DNA of 20,634 bases from Halieaceae bacterium UBA6060 (GTDB lineage Bacteria > Pseudomonadota > Gammaproteobacteria > Pseudomonadales > Halieaceae), in contig DIYG01000174.1 in NCBI GenBank assembly GCA_002428935.1, forward strand, positions 1-20,634, in the 5' to 3' direction. Positions 7,289 through 14,056 of this stretch are shown one piece after another. The notes below the pieces were generated by a model. It made no database searches and was not told the origin of the DNA. It saw only the letters and a program-made list of their open reading frames with translations. Every line of letters begins with the position of its first letter. Position 1 is the first letter of the stretch. A program made the translations under genes and the position numbers.

Positions 7289-8722
7289 ATGCACAAGCTT
7301 TTAATCGTTGAGGATGAATCCGTCATCCGCGTGGCCCTGCGTCGGCTTCTCGAAAGGCACGGTTACGAACTTGATGAGGCCGGCTCCGTGGCGGAAGCCG
7401 AAAGCAGCTTTTCTCTCGCGGACTACGACCTCATCATCAGCGATCTTCGCTTGCCCGGCGCACCGGGCACCGACCTGATTGCGCGAGCGGGATCCGTACC
7501 CGTTCTGATCATGACTAGCTATGCCAGCCTACGCTCCGCCGTAGACTCCATGCGCATGGGTGCCGTGGATTACATCGCCAAACCCTTCGACCACGCCGAT
7601 ATGCTCAATGCCGTCCAGCGGGTCATCGAAAAGCACGCGGGTCAAAAGACCACTCGCACAGAGCGCCCAAATCGCGATAGCTCAGCCAAGGCAGGCCTTG
7701 AAACCGATGGCGAGCCAATCATCCTCGGCGAGTGTGATGCCATGCAGACCCTCGATGAGCATATCGCCAAGTTTGCCCCCACGGACTCGACCGTACTTGT
7801 GCTGGGCGAAACGGGTACCGGCAAGGAGCTGGTGGCGCGGAGCATTCATCGGCAGAGTCGCCGAGCCGACAACACGCTGATCTCCGTCAACTGCGCAGCC
7901 ATCCCCGAAACCCTGATCGAGTCAGAGCTCTTTGGCTATGAAAAAGGGGCGTTCACGGGCGCGAACACCAACCGCATGGGGCTTATCGAGGCCGCCGATG
8001 GGGGCACCCTGTTTCTCGACGAAATCGGTGAACTTCCCATGGAAGCCCAGGCTCGACTGCTGCGCTTCATACAGGAGGGCGAAATTCGGCGTATAGGCTC
8101 TGTCCAATCTCGACGAGTGGATGTGCGATTGATCTGTGCCACCCACCGAGATCTCCAGACCCTCGCCGCAGAAGGCAGCTTCCGCCAGGATTTGTTCTAC
8201 CGCATCAATGTCCTGCGGTTGTCTCTGCCCCCTCTTCGGGAGCGGGGCAAAGACATCCTCTTCCTCGCCGAACGCCTTTTGCAGCAGCAGTGTCGACGCC
8301 TGGGACGTGCCGCCATGAGCCTTTCGCCGCGGGCTATCCAGGCCATCACTACCTACCAGTGGCCGGGCAACGTTCGAGAAATGGAACACGCCATCGAACG
8401 AGCGGTGATTTTGACCGATAGTGACAGCGTTGATAACGAAGCGCTGGGCATCGATCTTGAGCTTGTAAACATCAACCGTCTACGCGGCGACCAGGTCATG
8501 GCGGCAGCAAAACGGCAGGCTCGAGCGGTGGATCCCCCGGAAGACCTGTCCCTCGAGGACTACTTCCAACGCTTCGTAATTGAACACCAGGACTCCATGA
8601 GCGAAACAGAACTCGCCCAGAAGCTGGGCATCAGTCGTAAGTGCCTTTGGGAGCGGCGCCAGCGCTTTGGTATTCCTCGCCGCAAAGCCAGCACCGGGCG
8701 ACCTCGAAAAGCCGCTAGCTGA
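7289..8722 (+). CDS. cbrB: CbrB-type sigma-54-dependent response regulator
   Basis: An NtrC-family activator of 477 residues, the length of Pseudomonas CbrB. The receiver domain (about 1-115) has phosphoacceptor D52 in IISDLRLPG and K98 in DYIAKPF. The AAA+ domain has Walker A GETGTGKE (173-180), the sigma-54 contact loop GAFTGA (220-225) and Walker B LFLDEIGE (241-248). A C-terminal helix-turn-helix (ELAQKLGISRKCLWERRQRF) binds DNA. The receiver text (LRRLLERHGYELDEAGSVAEA, VPVLIMTSYASLRSAVDSMRMGAVDYIAKPFDH, quoted in part) is very close to CbrB as I recall it, and pcnB-folK-panB-panC follow as in Pseudomonas. CbrB activates genes for carbon and nitrogen source use, and the CrcZ RNA encoded just downstream. 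A weak GAGGG lies 11 bases before the ATG. Confidence 0.93.
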   Translation: MHKLLIVEDESVIRVALRRLLERHGYELDEAGSVAEAESSFSLADYDLIISDLRLPGAPGTDLIARAGSVPVLIMTSYASLRSAVDSMRMGAVDYIAKPFDHADMLNAVQRVIEKHAGQKTTRTERPNRDSSAKAGLETDGEPIILGECDAMQTLDEHIAKFAPTDSTVLVLGETGTGKELVARSIHRQSRRADNTLISVNCAAIPETLIESELFGYEKGAFTGANTNRMGLIEAADGGTLFLDEIGELPMEAQARLLRFIQEGEIRRIGSVQSRRVDVRLICATHRDLQTLAAEGSFRQDLFYRINVLRLSLPPLRERGKDILFLAERLLQQQCRRLGRAAMSLSPRAIQAITTYQWPGNVREMEHAIERAVILTDSDSVDNEALGIDLELVNINRLRGDQVMAAAKRQARAVDPPEDLSLEDYFQRFVIEHQDSMSETELAQKLGISRKCLWERRQRFGIPRRKASTGRPRKAAS

Positions 8723-8724
8723 AC

Positions 8725-8785
8725 GTTACCCAAGACCAGTGCTACGACTGGTAACAGGGAAAATCGGTAACAATCGCCTGTAACA
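8725..8785 (+). promoter_or_regulatory. Candidate CbrB operator: GTTAC/GTAACA repeats
   Basis: Directly after the cbrB stop are GTTAC at 8725-8729 and three direct copies of GTAACA at 8751-8756, 8767-8772 and 8780-8785 (starts 16 and 13 bases apart). A dyad, ACCAGT/ACTGGT, lies at 8735-8752. Pseudomonas CbrB is reported to bind TGTTAC/GTAACA palindromes upstream of crcZ, and the array lies 62-122 bases upstream of the sigma-54 promoter at 8847, a usual distance for an NtrC-type enhancer. The repeats are seen; the binding is inferred. Confidence 0.6.
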
Positions 8786-8813
8786 CTAGTGTCATAATTT
8801 ACGCGCTCATTTC

Positions 8814-8919
8814 TTAACTCATTGTTTTATATCAAGTTCACTGATTTGGCATAGCACATGCTTTGTTTACTGGTGCAAAATAACAATAAATGCGCACCGC
8901 AATAAAAATAATGAGTTAA
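8814..8919. repeat. Inverted repeat flanking the sigma-54 promoter
   Basis: TTAACTCATT at 8814-8823 and AATGAGTTAA at 8910-8919 are perfect 10-base inverted copies, with T-rich and A-rich flanks that extend the pairing imperfectly. The left arm lies upstream of the promoter and the right arm inside the predicted RNA, so the two can pair only in a transcript reading through from cbrB. Confidence 0.6.
8847..8861 (+). promoter_or_regulatory. Sigma-54 promoter for the candidate small RNA
   Basis: TGGCATAGCACATGC has the GG (8848-8849) and GC (8860-8861) elements exactly 10 bases apart and reads TGGCA at -24 and ATGCT at -12 against the consensus TGGCAC/TTGCT. The predicted start is about 8873. 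A sigma-54 activator gene lies immediately upstream. Confidence 0.72.
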
Positions 8920-8960
8920 GTGAACCTGGATGGGGAAGCGTTGCTTCCCCATTGTTCGTT
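8873..8960 (+). ncRNA. Candidate miniature CrcZ-like small RNA
   Basis: A short RNA predicted between cbrB and pcnB, the position of CrcZ in Pseudomonas. CrcZ titrates Hfq/Crc through repeated AANAANAA motifs and so relieves carbon catabolite repression. Seen here: GGTGC (8872-8876) pairs with GCACC (8894-8898), and the loop contains AATAACAATAA, two overlapping AANAANAA matches. A second A-rich patch, AATAAAAATAAT (8901-8912), lies single-stranded before a GC-rich hairpin at 8930-8952. Promoter, hairpin and motifs are in order and spacing for a transcript of about 90 nt, far shorter than CrcZ (about 400 nt). The ends are predictions: termination could fail at 8952 and the RNA could run further towards pcnB. 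Confidence 0.6.
8930..8960 (+). terminator. Hairpin ending the candidate small RNA
   Basis: A 10-bp perfect stem, ATGGGGAAGC (8930-8939) with GCTTCCCCAT (8943-8952), and a GTT loop, followed by TGTTCGTT, which is U-rich but not a clean U tract. It is a likely rho-independent terminator of moderate strength. The stem alone would also protect a 3' end. Confidence 0.6.
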
Positions 8961-9372
8961 ATGGGGTTCGTTTTGGAACTCCGACACGACACCCGCTCAA
9001 CAACCATGCAACACCCAGGCAACCTTCTTTTTGAACTTAAACTCAGCCTTCCCGCCCCCTCCGAAATTTTCCGTTTTAGCTGTCCACATTTAGTGTAGCT
9101 ACCTGCTGTTGGCGCTCGCTTTCGTTTTCCACTCTCGTTTTCTACCGGGGCCACAGAACTCGCCTGTCGCCTCAAGCGACCATAGCCCCCCCCCGCGCCG
9201 CCGGAAAGGAAACCTGTGGCAACATCTGGCTGTGCTACCATCGCCCGGCAATAGTTACGGATAGACCCGTGGCGCTCCCAGCACGGCCCACGGCACGGCA
9301 TAGAACCCAAATGCACCTAACACGCGCATATTCGCAGCAGCCTTTTCCTTCCCCAGGCAGAGTCAAAACAGC
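8961..9372 (+). other. 412-base stretch before pcnB without a recognised gene
   Basis: I see no protein gene here on either strand. A minus frame (8867-9316) exists, but its Arg/Ser/Gly-rich translation resembles no family and it crosses the small-RNA signals. No further AANAANAA clusters, convincing sigma-70 promoter or terminator was found. A run of nine C lies at 9186-9194. The last part is the leader of pcnB, whose reading frame is open upstream to at least 9313. Confidence 0.5.
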
Positions 9373-10659
9373 TTGAAGGTCATCCCAAGAGACCAGCACT
9401 GCGTCTCGCGCAAGGACATCAGCCCCAACGCCCTAAAAGTGATGGCGCGCCTTCGCGAGCATGATCATCAGGCCTATCTGGTTGGCGGCGCGGTGCGAGA
9501 CCTGCTCCTCAGGGGGCATCCCAAGGACTTTGACGTCGCCACGGAGGCCACACCGGAGGAAGTGCACGCTTTGTTCCGCAATTCGCGAATCATCGGCCGA
9601 CGTTTCAAAATCGTTCACGTCCGTTTTGGCCGCGAAATCATTGAGGTCACCACCTTTCGCGGACACCATGAAAGTGACGGTAAACCCGGCTCCCAGGGCG
9701 CCAAACAATCCCATCGAGGGCTGCTGCTTCGCGATAATGTGTACGGCACCTTGGAAGAGGATGCCGTACGCCGGGATCTCACGGTCAACGCCCTGTATTA
9801 CGACAGCGGCAGCTTTGAAGTCTTTGACCAGGTCGGCGGCTTGGAGGATCTCAAAGCTCGCCAGATACGGGTCATCGGTGACCCCGACAAGCGTTACCGG
9901 GAAGACCCCGTGCGCATGCTCCGCACCGTGCGCTTCGCGGCAAAGCTCGACTTCGCCGTCGAGACCGGGAGTCGGAAGCCCATCCAGAACCTGGGCAAGC
10001 TCCTCGATGATATCCCCGCAGCGCGACTGTTTGACGAGTTTGGCAAGTTGTTTCTCACGGGCAATGCCCAGGCGACCCTCAAACTGCTCCGGGAATATCA
10101 GATGTTTGAACACCTGTTCCCCGACAGCGCCCGCTTGGCCGACGGCAACGCGTTCTACGCCAGCTTGTTGGACGCCGCCATGGCGAATACCGATGACCGT
10201 ATCCGTGCCGACAAACCGGTCACGCCGGCATTCATCCTCGCTGCCATTCTCTGGCCCGCCCTCTGCGAGCGCCGGGAGCAATTGGAACGGCAAGGTGAAA
10301 AATCCTTCCCGGCCCTGCACAGCGCAGGTCAGGAGGTCACCGCCCAGGCCTGTCAACGTATCGCCATTCCCCGACGTTTTAGCATGCCCATGCGCGAAAT
10401 CTGGGAGTTTCAGCCCAAGCTGAAAAAAACCGAGGGCCGTCGCGTTGTCGAGCTGATGAGCCAGCGGCGCTTTCGCGCGGCCTACGATTTTCTCCTCCTG
10501 CGAGAACAGGCCGGCGAAGACTGTGGCGGTCTCGGCGAGATCTGGACACGGCTACAGGAAGAACATGGCCCCATTGAAGTAAAACCCGCCGGTCGTGACG
10601 AGCGTCGTCCACCCCGCCGACGGCGCAGGGGCGGACGACGAAACTCATCCCCTTCATGA
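9373..10659 (+). CDS. pcnB: Poly(A) polymerase I
   Basis: PcnB adds 3' poly(A) tails that speed RNA decay by PNPase and other nucleases. The 428-residue protein aligns well with the E. coli enzyme from its KVIPRDQHCVSRKDISPNALKVM start. It has the class II nucleotidyltransferase core LVGGAVRDLLL followed by KDFDVATEATP with the catalytic Asp pair, then GRRFKIVHV, REDPVRMLRTVRFA and a basic C-terminal tail (RPPRRRRRGGRR) typical of PcnB. The start given is TTG at 9373 with no good Shine-Dalgarno sequence. The frame is open for at least 20 codons upstream and E. coli PcnB has about 30 residues before this point, so a rare start further upstream is possible; E. coli pcnB is known for a non-standard start. 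folK overlaps its stop by ATGA. Confidence 0.95.
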   Translation: MKVIPRDQHCVSRKDISPNALKVMARLREHDHQAYLVGGAVRDLLLRGHPKDFDVATEATPEEVHALFRNSRIIGRRFKIVHVRFGREIIEVTTFRGHHESDGKPGSQGAKQSHRGLLLRDNVYGTLEEDAVRRDLTVNALYYDSGSFEVFDQVGGLEDLKARQIRVIGDPDKRYREDPVRMLRTVRFAAKLDFAVETGSRKPIQNLGKLLDDIPAARLFDEFGKLFLTGNAQATLKLLREYQMFEHLFPDSARLADGNAFYASLLDAAMANTDDRIRADKPVTPAFILAAILWPALCERREQLERQGEKSFPALHSAGQEVTAQACQRIAIPRRFSMPMREIWEFQPKLKKTEGRRVVELMSQRRFRAAYDFLLLREQAGEDCGGLGEIWTRLQEEHGPIEVKPAGRDERRPPRRRRRGGRRNSSPS

Positions 10660-11180
10660 CCCTGAGTTGTGTAGGCCTCGGGGCAAACCTGGGCGACCCC
10701 CATGCTGCGCTCCTTCGCGCCAGCGAGGCCCTTGAAACGCACGGTGGCAGAGGAATTGTGGCCCGCTCTTCAATCTATCGCTCCGCCGCTATCGGCCCGG
10801 GCGAGCAGGAGGATTACCTCAACGCCGCCGTCACCCTGCATTGGACCCACCAAGCGGAGGACCTGTTAGCCCTACTACATCGTATTGAGGCCGAGGCAGG
10901 ACGAATACGCGCCCAGCGCTGGGGGCCAAGAACGCTCGACCTGGATCTGCTGACCTTTGGCCCTGAGCAGCTTCACAGCGCGACCTTGACCGTGCCGCAT
11001 CCCCGCATCACCTCGCGGAATTTTGTACTCCTTCCCATGATTGATGTCCTGGGTGGCGACACCCGGATCGATGGGCGCACCCTCGAGGACTGGCTGAGAA
11101 GCTGCCCAACCAACCCTATCGAAAGAACTTCGCTGGCGTGGCATGGTGCCCCTTCGCGAATCAACACGGCCTGGGCATGA
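10656..11180 (+). CDS. folK: HPPK, folate pyrophosphokinase
   Basis: 2-amino-4-hydroxy-6-hydroxymethyldihydropteridine pyrophosphokinase, which transfers PPi from ATP to the pterin before dihydropteroate synthase in folate synthesis. It has 174 residues. The family signature RWGPRTLDLDLL is intact with both metal-binding Asp residues, together with GLGANLGDP at the N-terminus and VPHPRITSRNFVLLPM. It overlaps pcnB by ATGA at its start and the next gene by ATGA at its end, so the three genes are translationally coupled. The pcnB-folK order is widespread in gammaproteobacteria. Confidence 0.95.
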   Translation: MTLSCVGLGANLGDPHAALLRASEALETHGGRGIVARSSIYRSAAIGPGEQEDYLNAAVTLHWTHQAEDLLALLHRIEAEAGRIRAQRWGPRTLDLDLLTFGPEQLHSATLTVPHPRITSRNFVLLPMIDVLGGDTRIDGRTLEDWLRSCPTNPIERTSLAWHGAPSRINTAWA

Positions 11181-11842
11181 GCGACGTGGACCTGAGAGGA
11201 CGAACACCGCCTCGTTACATTGCTGTGGAGGGCCCTATCGGCGTCGGCAAGACAACGCTGGCCCGCCGTCTGGCGGAAACCTTCAATCACGAGATTTTGC
11301 TTGAGGACGCCGAGGACAACCCTTTCCTTGAGCGCTTCTATCGCAACCGTCGGGAGGCCGCCCTGGCGACGCAATTGTTTTTCTTGTTTCAACGCACCCA
11401 GAAGATGCAAGAACTGCGGCAGTCGGAACTCTTTTCACCGGTGCGCGTGGCGGACTTTCTAATAGAAAAAGACCCCCTGTTTGCTCGTATCAACCTGGAT
11501 AGCGACGAATTCGAGCTTTACGACAAGGTCTACCAAAAACTCACCATCGACGCGCCGAAACCCGATCTGGTGATTTATCTTCAAGCCCCCACCAACGTGC
11601 TGTTGGAACGTATTGAGCGCCGGGGAATTCAGCACGAAAAGACCATCGACAAGCGCTATTTGGAACAGCTTAACGAAGTGTACAGCGAATTTTTTCTGTA
11701 CTACGATGGCGCGCCTTTGCTGATCGTCAACGCCAGTATGATCGACCTGTCCGAAGGAACCGGCGACTATCTGCCCCTCGTGGACTATCTGCTGGACATC
11801 CGCAGCGGCCGTCACTATTTCAATCCGACCTTCTTCGGTTAA
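11177..11842 (+). CDS. Deoxynucleoside kinase family protein
   Basis: A 221-residue P-loop kinase of the deoxyadenosine/deoxyguanosine kinase family, which phosphorylates salvaged deoxynucleosides. Walker A is GPIGVGKTT (residues 19-27), followed by EDAEDNPFLERFY, as in this family, and a lid-like segment RIERRGIQHEKTIDKRYLEQL. The mid-domain segment reads ADFLIEKDPLFA, the form common in proteobacterial members beside panB. The start at 11177 overlaps the folK stop by ATGA; an in-frame ATG at 11138 inside folK is rejected. panB begins 9 bases after its stop. The preferred base cannot be told from sequence. Confidence 0.9.
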   Translation: MSDVDLRGRTPPRYIAVEGPIGVGKTTLARRLAETFNHEILLEDAEDNPFLERFYRNRREAALATQLFFLFQRTQKMQELRQSELFSPVRVADFLIEKDPLFARINLDSDEFELYDKVYQKLTIDAPKPDLVIYLQAPTNVLLERIERRGIQHEKTIDKRYLEQLNEVYSEFFLYYDGAPLLIVNASMIDLSEGTGDYLPLVDYLLDIRSGRHYFNPTFFG

Positions 11843-11851
11843 GGCAAGGCT

Positions 11852-12646
11852 ATGGCCAAAGTCACCATAAGCACCCTGGACAAGATCAAGGCGTCGGGCG
11901 ACAAGTTCGTCTGCATTACCGCCTACGATGCGACCTTCGCCCGCCTCATCGAGGAAGCGGGCGCCGAAACCATGCTCGTAGGGGACTCCCTGGGTATGGT
12001 TTTGCAGGGCCATGAAAGCACCATTCCCGTCACCATCCGGGATATGGAGTACCACACCCGCTGCGTGGCCCGGGTGGCGAACTCGGCGCTGGTCATGGCC
12101 GATATGCCATTTATGTCCTACGGCAACACGGAAGAAGCCCTGCGCAACGCCTCATTGCTCATGCAGGCGGGCGCCCAGATGGTCAAGCTCGAAGGCGGCG
12201 TCTGGCTATCCGACACCATCCAGGCCCTCGTCGAGCGGGGTATTCCCGTCTGCGCGCATCTGGGTTTGACCCCCCAGTCCGTCAACGTGTTTGGCGGCTA
12301 TCGTGTTCAGGGGCGTACTCCGAAGCAGGCCAAGTCCATCCTCGCCGACGCCGTGGAAATCCAGGACGCGGGGGCCAGTATCCTGCTTCTCGAATGTGTT
12401 CCCGCACCGCTGGCCACAGACATTACCGCCAAGGTAGACATACCGGTCATCGGTATCGGCGCCGGCCCTGGCACCGATGCACAGGTACTGGTGCTCCACG
12501 ATCTCCTGGGACTCTCTACCCACCAGCCGCGCTTCGTGGAAAATTTCATGACCGGACAAACGAGTATCCAGGGCGCTCTGAAGGCCTTTGTGGATGCGGT
12601 GAAAAGCGGCGCCTACCCGAGAGAAGAGCAAAGCTATACGGCTTAA
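11852..12646 (+). CDS. panB: Ketopantoate hydroxymethyltransferase
   Basis: 3-methyl-2-oxobutanoate hydroxymethyltransferase, which makes ketopantoate from alpha-ketoisovalerate and methylene-THF at the start of pantothenate synthesis. It has 264 residues, the normal length. The metal ligands are present in LVGDSLGM, ADMPFMSY and KLEGG, and the catalytic Glu in LECVPAP. It follows the deoxynucleoside kinase by 9 bases and is probably the last gene of the pcnB-folK operon. panC is separated by 279 bases, unlike the tight panBC pair of many relatives. Confidence 0.97.
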   Translation: MAKVTISTLDKIKASGDKFVCITAYDATFARLIEEAGAETMLVGDSLGMVLQGHESTIPVTIRDMEYHTRCVARVANSALVMADMPFMSYGNTEEALRNASLLMQAGAQMVKLEGGVWLSDTIQALVERGIPVCAHLGLTPQSVNVFGGYRVQGRTPKQAKSILADAVEIQDAGASILLLECVPAPLATDITAKVDIPVIGIGAGPGTDAQVLVLHDLLGLSTHQPRFVENFMTGQTSIQGALKAFVDAVKSGAYPREEQSYTA

Positions 12647-12719
12647 GCTCTCCCGGTGGTGGAAGCTCCATCGAGGGACCATTCTGGCCCCAAAAGCGAC
12701 GGCGATAGCTTCGGCGGAG

Positions 12720-12810
12720 TGTTACTTCACTAGCCGGCTACAGTGGCACAAAAGTGACGTTTTCCGTTCCTTTGGGTAACAAAAAGCCGATTTAAAGTCC
12801 AAAACAAGAA
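12720..12810 (+). promoter_or_regulatory. panB-panC gap with weak CbrB/Hfq-Crc-like signals
   Basis: In the 279-base gap lie TGTTAC (12720-12725), a perfect -24 half TGGCAC (12744-12749) whose -12 part is poor (TGACG, AC in place of GC), GTAACA (12776-12781) and two AANAANAA matches: AACAAAAA (12778-12785) and AACAAGAA (12803-12810). The same elements occur in better form downstream of cbrB. No gene is seen in the gap. It may be a decayed or alternative control region for panC. Confidence 0.25.
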
Positions 12811-12925
12811 GCTTGCCCACCTCTGACATACACTGCATACTCACTCGCCCTGAGCGGGACTACCCGCCATAAACTGACGGCCCGACGGCATAGCGGGCCA
12901 CCCTGACCGCAAGCGGGGCCGACAT

Positions 12926-13810
12926 ATGCTGACCACAGAAACGACCAGCGGCTTGCAGCATGCGCTGCGAAGCCATCGCGGCAAAGGTGAGCGCATCGCC
13001 TTTGTGCCGACCATGGGTAATCTCCATGAGGGCCATCTGGAACTCGTCCGTCGAGCGCGGCAGCTCGGCGATGTGGTGGTGGTCAGTATCTTTGTAAATC
13101 CCATGCAATTTGGTGCCGGCGAGGACCTCGACGCCTACCCCCGAACCCTGGGAGCAGATCGGGAAAAGCTTTTCGCCGAAGGCGCTCACTATCTGTTTAC
13201 CCCCGGTGTCGAGGAGATCTACCCCGAAGGCCTCCATAGCCAGACCGTGATCCGGGTGCCCGATCTGTCTGACACCCTGTGCGGCAGCAGCCGACCGGGC
13301 CATTTCGATGGCGTCGCCACAGTGGTGAATAAGCTGTTCAATATGGTCCAGCCGCAGCTCGCCGTATTTGGCGAAAAGGACTTTCAGCAGCTTTCCATCA
13401 TTCGCAAGATGGTCGCGGACCTGTGCATGGATGTGGAGATTGTCGGCGTGCCGACGGTGCGTGATGAAGATGGCCTGGCTCTGAGCTCCCGCAATGGCTA
13501 TCTCACGGAGGACCAACGCCGGGTTGCCCCGCTGCTGCACAAAAGCCTGTTGGACTGTCGAGACGCCATTGCCTGCGGTTTCGATAATTTTCTGCAGCTG
13601 GAATCCCATGCCCGCATGCAGTTGCTCCAGGCTGGGTTTGTGCCGGACTACTTTGCTATCCGCGATGCCCGTACCCTGCGGGCCGTCGATGAAAGCACGG
13701 AGGAAGTCGCCATCCTCGCCGCTGCACGCCTGGGCAGTACACGGCTGATCGATAACGTCCGTCACAGCCTCAACCCCGCGGGCGACTGGGGCATGCTCGC
13801 CACACGCTGA
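12926..13810 (+). CDS. panC: Pantothenate synthetase
   Basis: Pantoate-beta-alanine ligase, which condenses pantoate with beta-alanine using ATP to form pantothenate. The 294 residues include the HIGH-type motif PTMGNLHEGHL near residue 30, FVNPMQF, GEKDFQQL and the KMSKS-like ALSSRNGYL. The start at 12926 agrees with family N-termini, although no strong Shine-Dalgarno sequence is seen. It lies 279 bases after panB. panD (aspartate decarboxylase, the source of beta-alanine) is not in this window, whereas Pseudomonas has it directly downstream. Confidence 0.96.
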   Translation: MLTTETTSGLQHALRSHRGKGERIAFVPTMGNLHEGHLELVRRARQLGDVVVVSIFVNPMQFGAGEDLDAYPRTLGADREKLFAEGAHYLFTPGVEEIYPEGLHSQTVIRVPDLSDTLCGSSRPGHFDGVATVVNKLFNMVQPQLAVFGEKDFQQLSIIRKMVADLCMDVEIVGVPTVRDEDGLALSSRNGYLTEDQRRVAPLLHKSLLDCRDAIACGFDNFLQLESHARMQLLQAGFVPDYFAIRDARTLRAVDESTEEVAILAAARLGSTRLIDNVRHSLNPAGDWGMLATR

Positions 13811-13830
13811 TCGTATTGCGGGCTCAGGGG

Positions 13831-14010
13831 CTAAGTAGCGAAGGCCCCGGCGAGACGCATTTTCCTGCCCCGCCGATAAGCATAGGTGTAAGTGAGGTCC
13901 AAAGGCCCCGCAGCACCGTCAAATCCCTGATGGCCCCACGATGCACCGGGCTTCATGCCTTCGACCATGGTCCCGAGGCAAATTAGACCAACGTAGCCTT
14001 GCTCGTGCAC
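13831..14010 (-). CDS. Possible small ORF (59 aa), doubtful
   Basis: A minus-strand frame runs from GTG at 14010 (or ATG at 13968, 45 residues) to a TAG at 13831-13833 in the gap between panC and acs. The translation includes ICLGTMVEGMKPGASWGHQG and ends LTYTYAYRRGRKMRLAGAFAT. I recognise no family. The frame is clear of stops only over this stretch and it would overlap the acs promoter region. It could be a chance frame in GC-rich DNA or a gene remnant. Confidence 0.2.
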   Translation of the reverse strand: MHEQGYVGLICLGTMVEGMKPGASWGHQGFDGAAGPLDLTYTYAYRRGRKMRLAGAFAT

Positions 14011-14026
14011 CTCCGCGCCCTATGCT
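13999..14026 (+). promoter_or_regulatory. Possible sigma-70 promoter of acs
   Basis: TTGCTC (13999-14004), a 16-base spacer and TATGCT (14021-14026) lie about 30 bases upstream of the acs start. Each box has four of six consensus matches. No catabolite or sigma-54 site was found. Confidence 0.35.
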
Positions 14027-14056
14027 TGGGCTCTTGCTAATAACACTGAGGGTTTC

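Noticed and set aside
9186..9194. Run of nine C as a phase-variation tract
   Set aside because: It is not inside a gene or between promoter boxes that I can identify, so no switching target is visible.
8867..9316. 149-codon minus-strand frame between cbrB and pcnB
   Set aside because: Its translation is low-complexity Arg/Ser/Gly-rich without recognisable motifs, and it crosses the small-RNA promoter and hairpin.
9433..10356. 307-codon minus-strand frame inside pcnB
   Set aside because: Antisense shadow of pcnB, whose protein motifs are unmistakable.
12744..12759. TGGCAC as a full sigma-54 promoter before panC
   Set aside because: The -24 half is perfect, but the position that should be GC reads AC and the rest of the -12 half is poor. 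It is kept only as part of a weak finding.
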